64,000 nt of DNA, from positions 1 through 64,000 of the forward strand of contig WGLW01000021.1 in NCBI GenBank assembly GCA_016125405.1. Direction: 5' to 3'. The stretch is from Alphaproteobacteria bacterium (GTDB lineage: Bacteria > Pseudomonadota > Alphaproteobacteria > Caulobacterales > Hyphomonadaceae). The translations under genes and the position numbers were made by a program. The notes beneath the pieces were generated by a model. It saw only the letters and a list, made by a program, of their open reading frames with translations. It was not told where the DNA came from and made no database searches. This document shows positions 26,510-36,114 of this stretch, in pieces (position 1 is the first letter of the stretch; each line of letters begins with the position of its first letter).

Positions 26510-28042
26510 ATGACGGGCAACCGGGATATTCTGATCGTCGGCGCTGGACTGGCCGGCCTCTTCCTGGCGCTCAAGCTGGCGCCGCGGCGATGCACCGTGA
26601 TCGCGCTGGCGCCTCTGGGCCAGGCGGCGGCGTCGGCCTGGGCGCAGGGCGGCATGGCGGCCGCGCTTTCGGCTGACGACAATCCGGAGCTGCACGCGGC
26701 CGACACGATCGCCGCCGGCGCCGGCATCGTCGATCCTGTGGTCGCGCAGATGATCGCAGAGAACGGCCCGGCGCGCGTCCGTGACCTGCTGGCGATGGGC
26801 GTACCTTTTGACCGGACGCCGAATGGCGATCTTGCCCTGTCGCTGGAGGCCGCCCACTCCCATCCGCGCGTCGCCCGGGTCGCGGGAGACCTGGCGGGAA
26901 AAGCGATCATGGAGGCGCTGGCGCTCGCGGTCGCTGCAGCCGGACATATCGAACTGATCGACGGCGTGAGAGCGCTGGCGCTGCTGCAGGATGCCTCGGG
27001 CCGCATCGGCGGCGTGCTGGCGCAGGGGCCTTCCGGCGACGCCGAAGAGATATACGCCCGTGAAACGATCCTTTGCGCTGGCGGATCGGGCGGGCTTTAC
27101 GCCATCACCACCAATCCGAAATCCTCGCAGGGCGACGCCATCGCCATGGCGTACCGCGCAGGCGCGCTGGTGGCCGATCCAGAATTTGTCCAGTTCCATC
27201 CCACGGCCATCGACATCGGCCGTGACCCGGCGCCGCTGGCGACCGAGGCGCTGCGCGGGGAAGGCGCCAAGCTGGTCGACCGCAATGGCCGGGCCTTCAT
27301 GTGCGACTATCATCCGGACTGCGAGCTGGCGCCGCGAGACGAAGTCGCCCGCGCCATCCATGCCGAACGCGCGGCCGGACGCGGCGCGTTCCTCGATTGC
27401 CGTGCGGCGGTGGGCGATCACTTCCCGGAACATTTCCCGACAGTTTTCGGCGCCTGCATGTCGGCCGGCATCGATCCGCGCACGGCGCCGATCCCGGTCG
27501 CGCCGGCGATGCACTATCACATGGGCGGCGTCGCTTCGGATCTGTGGGGGCGTACAACTCTGGAAGGTCTGTCGGTGTGCGGAGAAAGCGCTTCCACAGG
27601 CGCGCACGGAGGCAATCGCCTTGCGTCGAACTCCTTGCTGGAGGCGGTTGTCTTCGCCGAGCGCATCGCCCGCCGCCTTAAGGACGCGACGCTTGGCGAA
27701 CCCGGAACCGCAACGGCCGACACGCCCGTCGAACTGCCCGCCGAAGACCTCAACGAGCTGCGCAAGCGGATGCACAGCGAGGCCGGCGTGATCCGAAACG
27801 CGGCCGGGCTCGGCATGACGCTGGACTGGCTCCGCGATGCAAGAAAACGCGTTGGCTGGTCGCGGCCGTTGGCGACGGCGCAGCTGATCGTCGAAGCGGC
27901 CCTGGCGCGGAAGGAAAGCCGGGGCGGCCACTTCCGCAGCGACTATCCGACGAGCATCGCCCCAGAACGCACCTTCCTGCGCCTCGGTCCCGACGGCGCA
28001 CCCATCACCAGCCACGCAAAACCCGAGGAGCCGGCGGAATGA
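26510..28042 (+). CDS. nadB: L-aspartate oxidase
   Basis: NadB oxidises L-aspartate to iminoaspartate with FAD, feeding NadA. The 510-residue protein opens with the dinucleotide fold DILIVGAGLAGLFLALKL, continues with AWAQGGMAAAL, and has QFHPTAI, the active-site segment HYHMGGVASDLWGRTTL and the closing flavin region GGNRLASNSLLEAVV, as in the succinate dehydrogenase flavoprotein family. It overlaps nadC by four bases (ATGA). Cytoplasmic. Confidence 0.96.
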   Translation: MTGNRDILIVGAGLAGLFLALKLAPRRCTVIALAPLGQAAASAWAQGGMAAALSADDNPELHAADTIAAGAGIVDPVVAQMIAENGPARVRDLLAMGVPFDRTPNGDLALSLEAAHSHPRVARVAGDLAGKAIMEALALAVAAAGHIELIDGVRALALLQDASGRIGGVLAQGPSGDAEEIYARETILCAGGSGGLYAITTNPKSSQGDAIAMAYRAGALVADPEFVQFHPTAIDIGRDPAPLATEALRGEGAKLVDRNGRAFMCDYHPDCELAPRDEVARAIHAERAAGRGAFLDCRAAVGDHFPEHFPTVFGACMSAGIDPRTAPIPVAPAMHYHMGGVASDLWGRTTLEGLSVCGESASTGAHGGNRLASNSLLEAVVFAERIARRLKDATLGEPGTATADTPVELPAEDLNELRKRMHSEAGVIRNAAGLGMTLDWLRDARKRVGWSRPLATAQLIVEAALARKESRGGHFRSDYPTSIAPERTFLRLGPDGAPITSHAKPEEPAE

Positions 28043-28899
28043 CTGACGCCCTGCCCATCCCGCCGCTGCCCGATATTGTGATCGAACCGCTCGTGCGCCT
28101 GGCGCTGAGCGAAGACCTGGGCCGCGCAGGAGACATCACGACGGATGCGGTCATTCGCGCCGACGAGCGCATGATGGCGACCATCGCTGCGCGCGAGTCT
28201 GGCGTGGGCGCCGGCTTCGACGCAGCGCGCCTGGCGCTTCGCCTCATCGATGCGGATGTGACGTGGGATGCGCAGATCGCAGAGGGCGCAGGCTTCGAGT
28301 CCGGCGATGCGCTGGTGCGGTTGTCCGGCGCTGCGCGGTCGATCCTGATGGCGGAACGCGTGATGCTCAACTTCATTGGCCCGCTATCGGGCGTCGCGAC
28401 CCTGACGCGCCGATATGTCGATGCGGTTGAGGGAACCGGAGCGCGTATCGTCTGCACGCGAAAGACGACGCCCGGCTTCCGCGCCCTGGAAAAGCGCGCC
28501 GTGCGACTGGGCGGCGGCGTCAATCACCGCCTCGGTCTCGATGACGCGATCCTGATCAAGGACAACCACATCGCGGCGGCAGGCGGCGTCGGCGCTGCGC
28601 TCAAGCGCGCGAAAGTCTCGGTGGGCCACCTTCGCGCCATTGAGATTGAGGTCGACACGCTCGACCAGCTGGCCGAAGCGCTGCCGCTGAAACCGGACGC
28701 CGTGTTGCTGGACAATATGAAGCTGGACACGCTGCGTGAGGCGGTGAAGCGGGTGGCGGGTCAGTGCAAGACCGAAGCGTCTGGCGGCGTGCGGCTGGAA
28801 ACCGTGCGAGCGATCGCTGAAACCGGCGTCGACTTCATTTCGGTCGGCGCGCTGACGCACTCGGCGATAAATCTCGATATCGGCCTCGATTACGCCTGA
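28039..28899 (+). CDS. nadC: nicotinate-nucleotide pyrophosphorylase (carboxylating)
   Basis: NadC (quinolinate phosphoribosyltransferase) makes nicotinate mononucleotide from quinolinate and PRPP. The 286-residue protein shows LSEDLGRAGDITTDAV, LMAERVMLNFIGPLSGVAT, CTRKTTPGFRALEKRAV, the substrate block NHRLGLDDAILIKDNHI, and DAVLLDNMKLDTLREAV. Last gene of the nad operon; only one base separates its stop from the stop of the convergent cell wall hydrolase. Confidence 0.96.
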   Translation: MTDALPIPPLPDIVIEPLVRLALSEDLGRAGDITTDAVIRADERMMATIAARESGVGAGFDAARLALRLIDADVTWDAQIAEGAGFESGDALVRLSGAARSILMAERVMLNFIGPLSGVATLTRRYVDAVEGTGARIVCTRKTTPGFRALEKRAVRLGGGVNHRLGLDDAILIKDNHIAAAGGVGAALKRAKVSVGHLRAIEIEVDTLDQLAEALPLKPDAVLLDNMKLDTLREAVKRVAGQCKTEASGGVRLETVRAIAETGVDFISVGALTHSAINLDIGLDYA

Positions 28900-28900
28900 G

Positions 28901-30028
28901 CTAGAGGCTCTTGCCCGTCGCCGCTGCAAGGATCAGTGCGTGCGGCGCTTCCGTGGCGACCGCCGTGGTGGCAACCACCGGAACTGCACCGACGGGAGCG
29001 GCGGCCGGAGCGACTACCGGCTGGTTCGCGACCGGCGCCGGCGCAGCGGCGGACTCAGGCGTCGAATCCTGGGACGACAGCATGGCCAGCGACTGAGCCG
29101 CCAGATCGTCAGCGCTCAAGGGAGCGCCATCCATGGTGCGGAGACCCAGAGCGAGGCGCGCATGAGCCCATTCGGCCCCGGTCTTCGGGAAACGATAGAA
29201 GATGTGCTGACCCACTTCCGCTGTTTCAACCATGCCCGCCGACCAGTACGGGCTGACATAGTCGGTGTGATAGTGCGTGGCGTGGTTGGTGATCGGCTTG
29301 TTAAGGCCCAGCGCCACGTGAAGCGCCACATCGCGCGCCCGGTCCCATGCGGGTCCCTGCGGACGCGCATGCATCGAGCCATCGCAGGTGAAGGTGAACT
29401 GGCAGCCGACCTCGCGGGTCTGGCCCTGGTACACCACGCCGCAAATGGTTTTGGGGAAGCGGCTGTCGTTGACGCGGTTCATGACCACTTCCGCTACGGC
29501 CATCTGGCCGCGCAGGGGTTCGGACCGCGCCTCGTAGTAGACCGCCTTGGCCAGACAATCGAGTTCGCCCTGTTCGCGCTCCGCGAGGTCGAGCCGATGC
29601 ATGTTGAACGTGGTCAGGCGGGAAACAACATCATTGTCGTCACCCATCACCGCAGCGCGGGGCGCGTCATTGATCTTCGTCGCAGGCAGGCTGACGGTGT
29701 AGGCGGCGTTGACCAACCGGACGCCAGTCAGGGCAGCCGCCGGCTCGGCGGCCTCGACAGTCGTCGCAGGCGTAGCGGCTGCAAGCTGGTGGGCGAGCAC
29801 TCGCGTGTCGGCGCGCCAGGCCTCGTCAGTCTTCTGAATGCTGAAACGGTGAGTGACGAGCGGACCAGCAAACGCAAACACGGCGGCGCAGGCGGCGACG
29901 CCGAGAGCGCGCTGACGCACCTGACGGCGTTCATCGACGGACAGCGCGCGATGCCAGCCGGCAAGCGCCGTCGCAGCCTTGCCGAGATGGCAGGCGACGA
30001 GGTTCAGCGATTTAAGGAGGTGTGCCAC
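28901..30028 (-). CDS. cell wall hydrolase, SleB type
   Basis: A 375-residue protein with a hydrophobic segment near the amino end (LGVAACAAVFAFAGPLV) that can act as a membrane anchor, a linker, a SleB-like hydrolase domain (CLAKAVYYEARSEPLRGQMAVA, VMNRVNDSRFPKTICGVVYQG, CQFTFTCDG) and an Ala/Pro/Val-rich tail. SleB relatives are lytic enzymes of spore cortex or vegetative peptidoglycan; the glutamate in YYEARSE is the probable catalytic residue. GTG at 30028 has GAAGG five bases upstream; GTG at 30082 is a longer alternative with poor spacing. Confidence 0.82.
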   Translation of the reverse strand: MAHLLKSLNLVACHLGKAATALAGWHRALSVDERRQVRQRALGVAACAAVFAFAGPLVTHRFSIQKTDEAWRADTRVLAHQLAAATPATTVEAAEPAAALTGVRLVNAAYTVSLPATKINDAPRAAVMGDDNDVVSRLTTFNMHRLDLAEREQGELDCLAKAVYYEARSEPLRGQMAVAEVVMNRVNDSRFPKTICGVVYQGQTREVGCQFTFTCDGSMHARPQGPAWDRARDVALHVALGLNKPITNHATHYHTDYVSPYWSAGMVETAEVGQHIFYRFPKTGAEWAHARLALGLRTMDGAPLSADDLAAQSLAMLSSQDSTPESAAAPAPVANQPVVAPAAAPVGAVPVVATTAVATEAPHALILAAATGKSL

Positions 30029-30082
30029 CCCAGCCTTCCCCTTGCTCGTTAACGCCTGGACGCCCGCGCGCGTCCGAAACAC

Positions 30083-30427
30083 CCTTTACCAAACCCGGTC
30101 CGAGGCCTCTGTGGGCCTTCAAGGTCAGCGCCCTATAGGCCCCGAGGGGGGCAGACAAGGCTTGCCTTTTCCAGAAATCCGACTCGCAAATCCCGCGCCA
30201 CGACACGTCAGCCGGGATCAGGCTCGCCTTCTGCGAGAGTTATTAACAATCCTCGCTCGCCAATTTACCCGGATATCAACAGGTTGACCCGGCTCACCCG
30301 GAGTCACTTAGGATGCGGCGGCTGATCGGCAACACCCGGTCTGAAAAGCGTCGCCTGCTCCAATGTGGAGCGTCCCGCGTCTGGGCCTGACACGAAGTCT
30401 GGCTTACCCAACGGAAACTGATTCAGG
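30083..30427. other. intergenic region between cell wall hydrolase and ppdK
   Basis: No supported gene. It should hold the promoter of the minus-strand hydrolase and the 3' end of the ppdK transcript. Three GANTC sites occur (GACTC 30181, GAGTC 30301, GATTC 30420). No convincing terminator hairpin with a T tract was seen. Confidence 0.5.
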
Positions 30428-33106
30428 TCAGGCGCGCTGCTTGAGAGCCGCGTGGGCGGCGGCCAGCCGCGCGACCGGCACGCGGTAAGGCGAGCAGGAA
30501 ACGTAATCCAGACCCGCCTGCTCGAAGAAGAAGATCGACGCCGGATCGCCGCCATGCTCGCCGCAGATGCCGAGCTTCAACTTCGGTTTCACGGCGCGGC
30601 CGCGCTGTCCGCCCATTCTGACCAACTCGCCAACGCCTTCCTTGTCGATGCTGACGAACGGATCCTTTTCGTAGATGCCGCGCTCTTCATAGACCTTGAG
30701 GAAGCGGGCGGCATCGTCCCGGCTGATGCCGAGCGCGGTCTGTGTCAGATCGTTGGTGCCGAAGGAGAAGAACTCGGCCTCCTCCGCGATGTCGGCCGCA
30801 CGAAGGCAGGCGCGCGGCAGTTCGATCATCGTGCCGACCAGATAATCGACCTGCGCCTTGCGTTCCTGGAAGACGCGCTCTGCGATCACCACCACCCGCT
30901 CGCGCATGAGCTGAAGCTCTTTCCGCGTGGCGACCAGCGGGATCATGACTTCGGGCACAGGCGCCTTGCCGGTTTCCTTCGCCACATCCAGCGCCGCCTC
31001 GAAGAGAGCCCGCGCCTGCATCTCGTAGATTTCGGGATAGGTCACGCCAAGCCGGCAACCACGGTGGCCGAGCATCGGGTTGGATTCGTGCAGCTCGTTG
31101 GCCCGTTCGGTCAGCTTCTCGGCGGACAGCCCGGACTGTTTGGCGACCTCGGCGATGTCTTCCGGCGTATGCGGCAGGAATTCATGCAGCGGCGGATCGA
31201 GCAGGCGGATGGTGACCGGCAGGCCGGCCATGATGCGGAAGATCTCGGCGAAGTCCGAACGCTGCATCGGCAGCAGCTTGTCGAGCGCCTTGCGGCGGCC
31301 CTTCTCGTTGTCGGCGAGGATCATCTCGCGGACCACCGGGATACGCTCGGCGTCGAAGAACATGTGTTCGGTGCGGCAAAGACCGATGCCTTCCGCGCCG
31401 AACTTGCGCGCCGTCGTCGCATCCAGCGGCGTTTCGGCGTTGGCGCGGACCTTCAGGCGGCGGGCGGCGTCCGCCCAGCCCATCAACTCGCCGAATTCGC
31501 CGGCCAGCATCGGCTCGACCATCTTCACGGCGCCGACCAGGACCTGGCCCTTGGCGCCGTCGACCGTGATGACATCGCCGCGCTTCAGTTCGCGCGATCC
31601 GGCGCGCACAACGCCCTTCTCGACATCGATCTGCAACGCGCCTGCGCCGCAGACACAGGGCCGTCCCATGCCGCGCGCGACCACGGCGGCGTGGCTGGTC
31701 ATGCCGCCGCGCGCCGTGACGATGGCCTTGGCCGCATGCATGCCGTGGATATCTTCCGGGCTGGTTTCGATGCGAACGAGGATCACCGCCTTGCCGGCCT
31801 GGGCCAGCTGGGCCGCCTCGTCCGAGTCGAAGACGATCTGGCCGACGGCGGCGCCTGGGCTGGCGGGCAGGCCCTTAACGAACACGTCGCGCACCGCGTC
31901 TTCGGCGATCGCCGGGTGCAGGAGCTGGTCGAGCTGGGCGGGGTCGAGCCGCAGCACGGCCTCCTCCTGCGAGATGAGGCCCTCCCGGCACATCTCGACC
32001 GCGAGCTTCAGCGCAGCGGGCGCCGTGCGCTTTCCCGAGCGCGTCTGCAGCATGTAGAGCGTGCCCTGCTCCACGGTGAACTCGATGTCCTGCATGTCGC
32101 GATAGTGCGTCTCGAGCCGGTTCGCGACGTCAGTGAGCTGCTTGTAGATTTCGGGCATCGCCTCTTCGAGCGAGGGATCGTCCGATTTCAGGTCGGCGCG
32201 GCGGGCGGCGGAGATCGGCGCCGGCGTGCGGATGCCGGCCACCACATCCTCGCCCTGCGCGTTGACGAGGAACTCGCCATAGAAGCGCCGCTCGCCGGTG
32301 GACGGATCGCGCGTGAAGGCGACGCCGGTGGCGGACGTTTCGCCCATGTTGCCGAATACCATCGACTGCACGTTGACCGCCGTGCCCCAGCTTTCGGGAA
32401 TGTCGTTGAGGCGGCGGTAGGTGACGGCGCGGTCGTTCATCCAGGATGAGAAGACGGCCCCGATGGCGCCCCAGAGCTGGTCTTTCGGGCCTTGCGGGAA
32501 CGGGCGGCCCTGACGCTTGGCCACGGCTTTCTTGTAGAGGCCGATCACCTCCATCCAGCTTTCGGCGCCGATCTCTGTGTCGAGACGGAAGTCGTGCGCG
32601 TCCTTGTAGTCGTCGAGAATGTGCTCGAACTCGTCGTGCGGAATTTCCAGCACCACGTTGGAGTACATCTGGATGAAACGGCGATAGCTGTCGTAGGCGA
32701 AGCGACGGTCGCCGGAGAGTTTGGCGAGGCCCTCGGCGGTCTCATCATTGAGGCCGAGGTTCAGCACCGTATCCATCATGCCCGGCATGGAGGCGCGCGA
32801 ACCGGACCGCACCGAAACCAGCAGCGGGTTGGCGGCGTCGCCAAACGTCTTGCCCGCGGCTTTCTCCAGCGCCTTCAGCGAGGCTTCGACCTGGGCCTCC
32901 AGATCCTTCGGGTACTGCTTCCGGTTGGCGTAATAGACAGTGCAGACTTCGGTGGTGATGGTGAAGCCGGGCGGCACGGGCAGGCCCAGTTTCGACATCT
33001 CGGCGAGGTTGGCGCCCTTGCCGCCCAGCAGGTTCTTCATCGTGGCGTCGCCATCGGTGGCGGTCGCCCCGAAATCGTAAACCCACTTGGTCGATGCCTG
33101 CGCCAT
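30428..33106 (-). CDS. ppdK: pyruvate, phosphate dikinase
   Basis: PPDK interconverts pyruvate, ATP and phosphate with PEP, AMP and pyrophosphate. The 892-residue length is normal. The amino-terminal ATP-grasp part has LLGGKGANLAEMSKLGLPVPPGF, the phosphohistidine is in ARGGMTSHAAVVARGMGRPCV, and the carboxy barrel has GIGLCRTEHMFF, HRGCRLGVTYPEI, FSFGTNDLTQTALG and GICGEHGGDP with the PEP-type active cysteine. It starts six bases downstream of the glyS stop, so the two genes are probably one transcript. Confidence 0.97.
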   Translation of the reverse strand: MAQASTKWVYDFGATATDGDATMKNLLGGKGANLAEMSKLGLPVPPGFTITTEVCTVYYANRKQYPKDLEAQVEASLKALEKAAGKTFGDAANPLLVSVRSGSRASMPGMMDTVLNLGLNDETAEGLAKLSGDRRFAYDSYRRFIQMYSNVVLEIPHDEFEHILDDYKDAHDFRLDTEIGAESWMEVIGLYKKAVAKRQGRPFPQGPKDQLWGAIGAVFSSWMNDRAVTYRRLNDIPESWGTAVNVQSMVFGNMGETSATGVAFTRDPSTGERRFYGEFLVNAQGEDVVAGIRTPAPISAARRADLKSDDPSLEEAMPEIYKQLTDVANRLETHYRDMQDIEFTVEQGTLYMLQTRSGKRTAPAALKLAVEMCREGLISQEEAVLRLDPAQLDQLLHPAIAEDAVRDVFVKGLPASPGAAVGQIVFDSDEAAQLAQAGKAVILVRIETSPEDIHGMHAAKAIVTARGGMTSHAAVVARGMGRPCVCGAGALQIDVEKGVVRAGSRELKRGDVITVDGAKGQVLVGAVKMVEPMLAGEFGELMGWADAARRLKVRANAETPLDATTARKFGAEGIGLCRTEHMFFDAERIPVVREMILADNEKGRRKALDKLLPMQRSDFAEIFRIMAGLPVTIRLLDPPLHEFLPHTPEDIAEVAKQSGLSAEKLTERANELHESNPMLGHRGCRLGVTYPEIYEMQARALFEAALDVAKETGKAPVPEVMIPLVATRKELQLMRERVVVIAERVFQERKAQVDYLVGTMIELPRACLRAADIAEEAEFFSFGTNDLTQTALGISRDDAARFLKVYEERGIYEKDPFVSIDKEGVGELVRMGGQRGRAVKPKLKLGICGEHGGDPASIFFFEQAGLDYVSCSPYRVPVARLAAAHAALKQRA

Positions 33107-33111
33107 TCGTC

Positions 33112-35316
33112 CTAGCCTTCGATCTTCGAGAAATCCGCCACACGGCCCAGCGCATCGCGGATCTGCGACAGCAGCCTCAGCCGGTTGAGACGTATGTCGG
33201 GTTTCTCGGAATTCACCGTAACCTTATCGAAGAAAGCGTCCACCGGTCCGCGAAGTTTCGAGAGCGCGGACATCGCGCCGGAGAAATCTTCCCCATTGAG
33301 CGCGGATGACGCATCAGGCGCCGCCTTTGCCAGCGCTGCGTGCAACGCTTTTTCCTCGGGCTGCTCAAAGAGCTTGGGATCGGCCTCGCCCGAAAACTCG
33401 GCGCCCTCCTTTTTCTCCTCGGCCCTGAGAATATTCGCCGCACGCTTGTAGCCCGCGAGCAGGTTCTTTCCGTCCTCGGTGTCCAGAAATGCGCCAAGCG
33501 ACTCGACGCGCTTCACGATGAGAACGAGATCGTCCTCGCCGAGGGCAAACACGGCGTCGATGAGGTCATGGCGAGCGCCCTGCTCGCGCAGGTGGACTTT
33601 GAGACGGTCGGCGAAGAAGGCGAGGAGGTCGGAAACATCTGCCCCAACGCGCTCATGTAGGTCGAACCACTTTTGAATCGCATCTGCTTGATCGATTGCC
33701 AGTCGGAGCGTCTCTGGTGTTTCTCCGCGCTTTGAAAGAAGTGCGAGTTCTTCCGAAGAACCCGTGTTTACCGCGTACTCCAGCACCATGCCGTTTGCTT
33801 CGTAACAAAATCTTTGAAGCGCGTCTTTGAGACGAAGCCGATAGTTGTTTTCTAGCACAATCCTGATGATACCAAGCGCCGCTCTGCGCAGAGCGAAAGG
33901 ATCCTTTGAGCCTGTTGGGCGCTCATTGGCGGCCCAAAGCCCGGTGAGCAGGTCAAACTTGTCGGCCAAGGCAACCACTGCAGAAGTCGCGGCAGTGGGG
34001 ACAGAGTCACCAGGACCCTTAGGCCGATAGTGGTCTTTTATCGCTTCCGCAATCTCCGCGCTCTCATTGCCGGCTAGCGCGTAGTAACGTCCCATTGTGC
34101 CTTCGAGTTCAGCGAACTCTCCGACCATCTCTGAAACTAGGTCGCACTTGACCAATTCTGCTGCTCGCTTGGCCTTCTCTGAGTCCGCGTGGATCAACGG
34201 CGCCAAGTATGCAGAATATTTTACGAGCCTCCACGCTCGATCGCGTAGCGTGCCTAAGCGCTTGTGAAACACAACCTGTTCGAGCTTGTCGAAGCGTTCT
34301 TCGAGTTTGATCTTCCGGTCGTTGTCCCAGAAGAAGCGCGCGTCGTTGAGGCGGGCGGAGAGGACGCGGGCGTTGCCGGCGGCGATCTTTTCGCCACCGT
34401 CCGAAGCGTCGAGGTTGGCGACGACGATGAATTTGGGCGCCAGGCCGCCATCCTTCCGAGAGGGGTCGCGCACGGCGAAGTATTTCTGGTGCGTGCGCAT
34501 CGACAGCTTGATGACTTCGGGCGGCAGGTCGAGGAACGCCTTGTCCATGTCGCCGATGAGGACGACCGGATGCTCGGCGAGACCGGCGACCTCCTCCAGC
34601 AAGCCCTGATCCTCGACCAGTTCCAGGGTCTGCGCCTGGCAGAGGGTCTTTGCTTCGGAGAGGATGATCTCCTTGCGCTCCTCGCGGTCGAGCGTGACGA
34701 AGCCCTTGTTCTTCAGCACGTCCTCATAGTCCTCGAAGCGGCGCACCTTGAACGGGCCACGGCCCATGACGCGGTGGCCTTCGGTGAGGTTATCCGACTT
34801 GATGCCCTCGATCTCGAACGGCACGACCTCGCCGTCAAAGGTGCAGAGGATGCGCGAGATGGGGCGCACCCAGCGCAGGTCTCCCGACCCCCAACGCATG
34901 GATTTTGGCCAGTGGAAGTCGCGGATGATCGCCGGAACCATTTCCGCGATCAGGCTGGCGGTCTCGCGGCCGGGCTTGCGGACATGGGCGACATACATCT
35001 GCCCCTTCTTGTCCTCGTGGACGTGAGCCTCCGAAATGTCCTTGAGGCCGGCCTTCTTCATGAAGCCCTGGATGGCTGCATCCGGCGCGCCGACCTTGGG
35101 GCCCTTGATGTCCTCGACCACGTCGGCGGACTTGACCGGCAGCCCCTCGACCACGGCGACGAGACGGCGCGGGCCGGAAAATCCCTTGATCCCTTCGGGC
35201 ATAAGACCCGCGGCGGTCAGGCGGTCCATCAGCGCCTTGACGAGATCGGCTTCGGCCTTCGCCTGCATGCGCGCCGGGATTTCTTCCGAGAGGATTTCGA
35301 GCAGAAGCTGGGGCAT
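33112..35316 (-). CDS. glyS: glycyl-tRNA synthetase beta subunit
   Basis: The beta subunit binds tRNA in the alpha2-beta2 glycyl-tRNA synthetase. The 734-residue protein opens MPQLLLEILSEEIPARMQ and has the conserved FSGPRRL, GHRVMG and DKFDLLTGLWAANERPTGSKDPFALRRAALGIIRI blocks. Upstream in-frame codons as far as 36600 are antisense to other genes, so the ATG at 35316 is the start. The part at about 33660-34260 has near 50 % G+C against 62-67 % on each side, while the reading frame is intact. The alpha subunit gene glyQ, normally adjacent, is not in the window. Confidence 0.95.
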   Translation of the reverse strand: MPQLLLEILSEEIPARMQAKAEADLVKALMDRLTAAGLMPEGIKGFSGPRRLVAVVEGLPVKSADVVEDIKGPKVGAPDAAIQGFMKKAGLKDISEAHVHEDKKGQMYVAHVRKPGRETASLIAEMVPAIIRDFHWPKSMRWGSGDLRWVRPISRILCTFDGEVVPFEIEGIKSDNLTEGHRVMGRGPFKVRRFEDYEDVLKNKGFVTLDREERKEIILSEAKTLCQAQTLELVEDQGLLEEVAGLAEHPVVLIGDMDKAFLDLPPEVIKLSMRTHQKYFAVRDPSRKDGGLAPKFIVVANLDASDGGEKIAAGNARVLSARLNDARFFWDNDRKIKLEERFDKLEQVVFHKRLGTLRDRAWRLVKYSAYLAPLIHADSEKAKRAAELVKCDLVSEMVGEFAELEGTMGRYYALAGNESAEIAEAIKDHYRPKGPGDSVPTAATSAVVALADKFDLLTGLWAANERPTGSKDPFALRRAALGIIRIVLENNYRLRLKDALQRFCYEANGMVLEYAVNTGSSEELALLSKRGETPETLRLAIDQADAIQKWFDLHERVGADVSDLLAFFADRLKVHLREQGARHDLIDAVFALGEDDLVLIVKRVESLGAFLDTEDGKNLLAGYKRAANILRAEEKKEGAEFSGEADPKLFEQPEEKALHAALAKAAPDASSALNGEDFSGAMSALSKLRGPVDAFFDKVTVNSEKPDIRLNRLRLLSQIRDALGRVADFSKIEG

Positions 35317-35424
35317 GGCGATCTTTGCTGCAGACGCGTGGGAGTGCAGCGGAACGCGTGAGATTTCAAGGGCTGAAACAACCGCTATGAAGGGGAAAGA
35401 CCAGGAAACGCCAAGGGGGTCCCG

Positions 35425-36078
35425 ATGAGCCTGAGCTTCGACTTCTTCTTCTCGTTCCGCAGCCCCTATTCCTATCTCGCAACGCCCCGGATTTCCGAGA
35501 TTGCGCGGGACTATGACGTCGACGTCCGCCTGCGCCCGGTGCTGCCCATCGCGGTGCGCATTCCCGGCTTTTTCCAGACTGTGAACCCGATGTGGCCGCC
35601 CTACCTGATGCGCGACACCTGGCGGATCGCCGAGATGAACGGCATTCCCTACCGCTGGCCCCGCCCCGACCCCATCGTGCAGGACCCCGAGACCCGCGAG
35701 GTCTCTCCAGACCAGCCACATATCTATCGGGTGACGCGGCTCGGACAGGCCGCCGCCAACGCGGGCAAGGGGCTGGAATATACCACCGCCGTCGCCGCCA
35801 TCATCTGGAATGGCGAGGTTCCGGGCTGGAACGAGGGCGATCATCTGGCGGCATGCGCCCGCAAGGTCGGGCTCGACTCGGTTGAGCTTGAGGCGACCGT
35901 GGCTAGGGACGCGGAGCGCCTGGACGCCGAAATCGCTGCCAACGAGGCCGCCCAGAAAGCCGCCGGCCATTGGGGCGTTCCGCTGTTTGTCTTTGAAGAT
36001 GAACCGTTTTTTGGCCAGGACCGCATCGATCTCCTGCTCTGGCGCATGAAGAAGCGCGGACTCCAGAAGCGGGCCTAG
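35425..36078 (+). CDS. DsbA-fold isomerase (2-hydroxychromene-2-carboxylate isomerase-like)
   Basis: A 217-residue protein of the DsbA/GST-kappa fold. The amino end LSFDFFFSFRSPYSYLA carries Ser-Pro where thiol oxidoreductases have Cys-x-x-Cys, as in HCCA isomerases that use glutathione. The late motif AGHWGVPLFVFEDEPFFGQDRIDLL is typical. AGGGGG lies five bases before the ATG. No aromatic degradation genes are next to it; a TetR gene follows 36 bases downstream behind its own operator. Confidence 0.85.
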   Translation: MSLSFDFFFSFRSPYSYLATPRISEIARDYDVDVRLRPVLPIAVRIPGFFQTVNPMWPPYLMRDTWRIAEMNGIPYRWPRPDPIVQDPETREVSPDQPHIYRVTRLGQAAANAGKGLEYTTAVAAIIWNGEVPGWNEGDHLAACARKVGLDSVELEATVARDAERLDAEIAANEAAQKAAGHWGVPLFVFEDEPFFGQDRIDLLLWRMKKRGLQKRA

Positions 36079-36089
36079 CCCGGAGATAT

Positions 36090-36107
36090 TGACCGACCGA
36101 TCGGTCA
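36090..36107. promoter_or_regulatory. TetR-type operator
   Basis: TGACCGA-CCGA-TCGGTCA is an inverted repeat with 7-bp arms, eight bases before the TetR start. TetR family regulators commonly bind TGACCGACCGGTCGGTCA-like palindromes next to their own genes. Autoregulation together with the downstream monooxygenase is inferred. Confidence 0.75.
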
Positions 36108-36114
36108 GTTTTAT

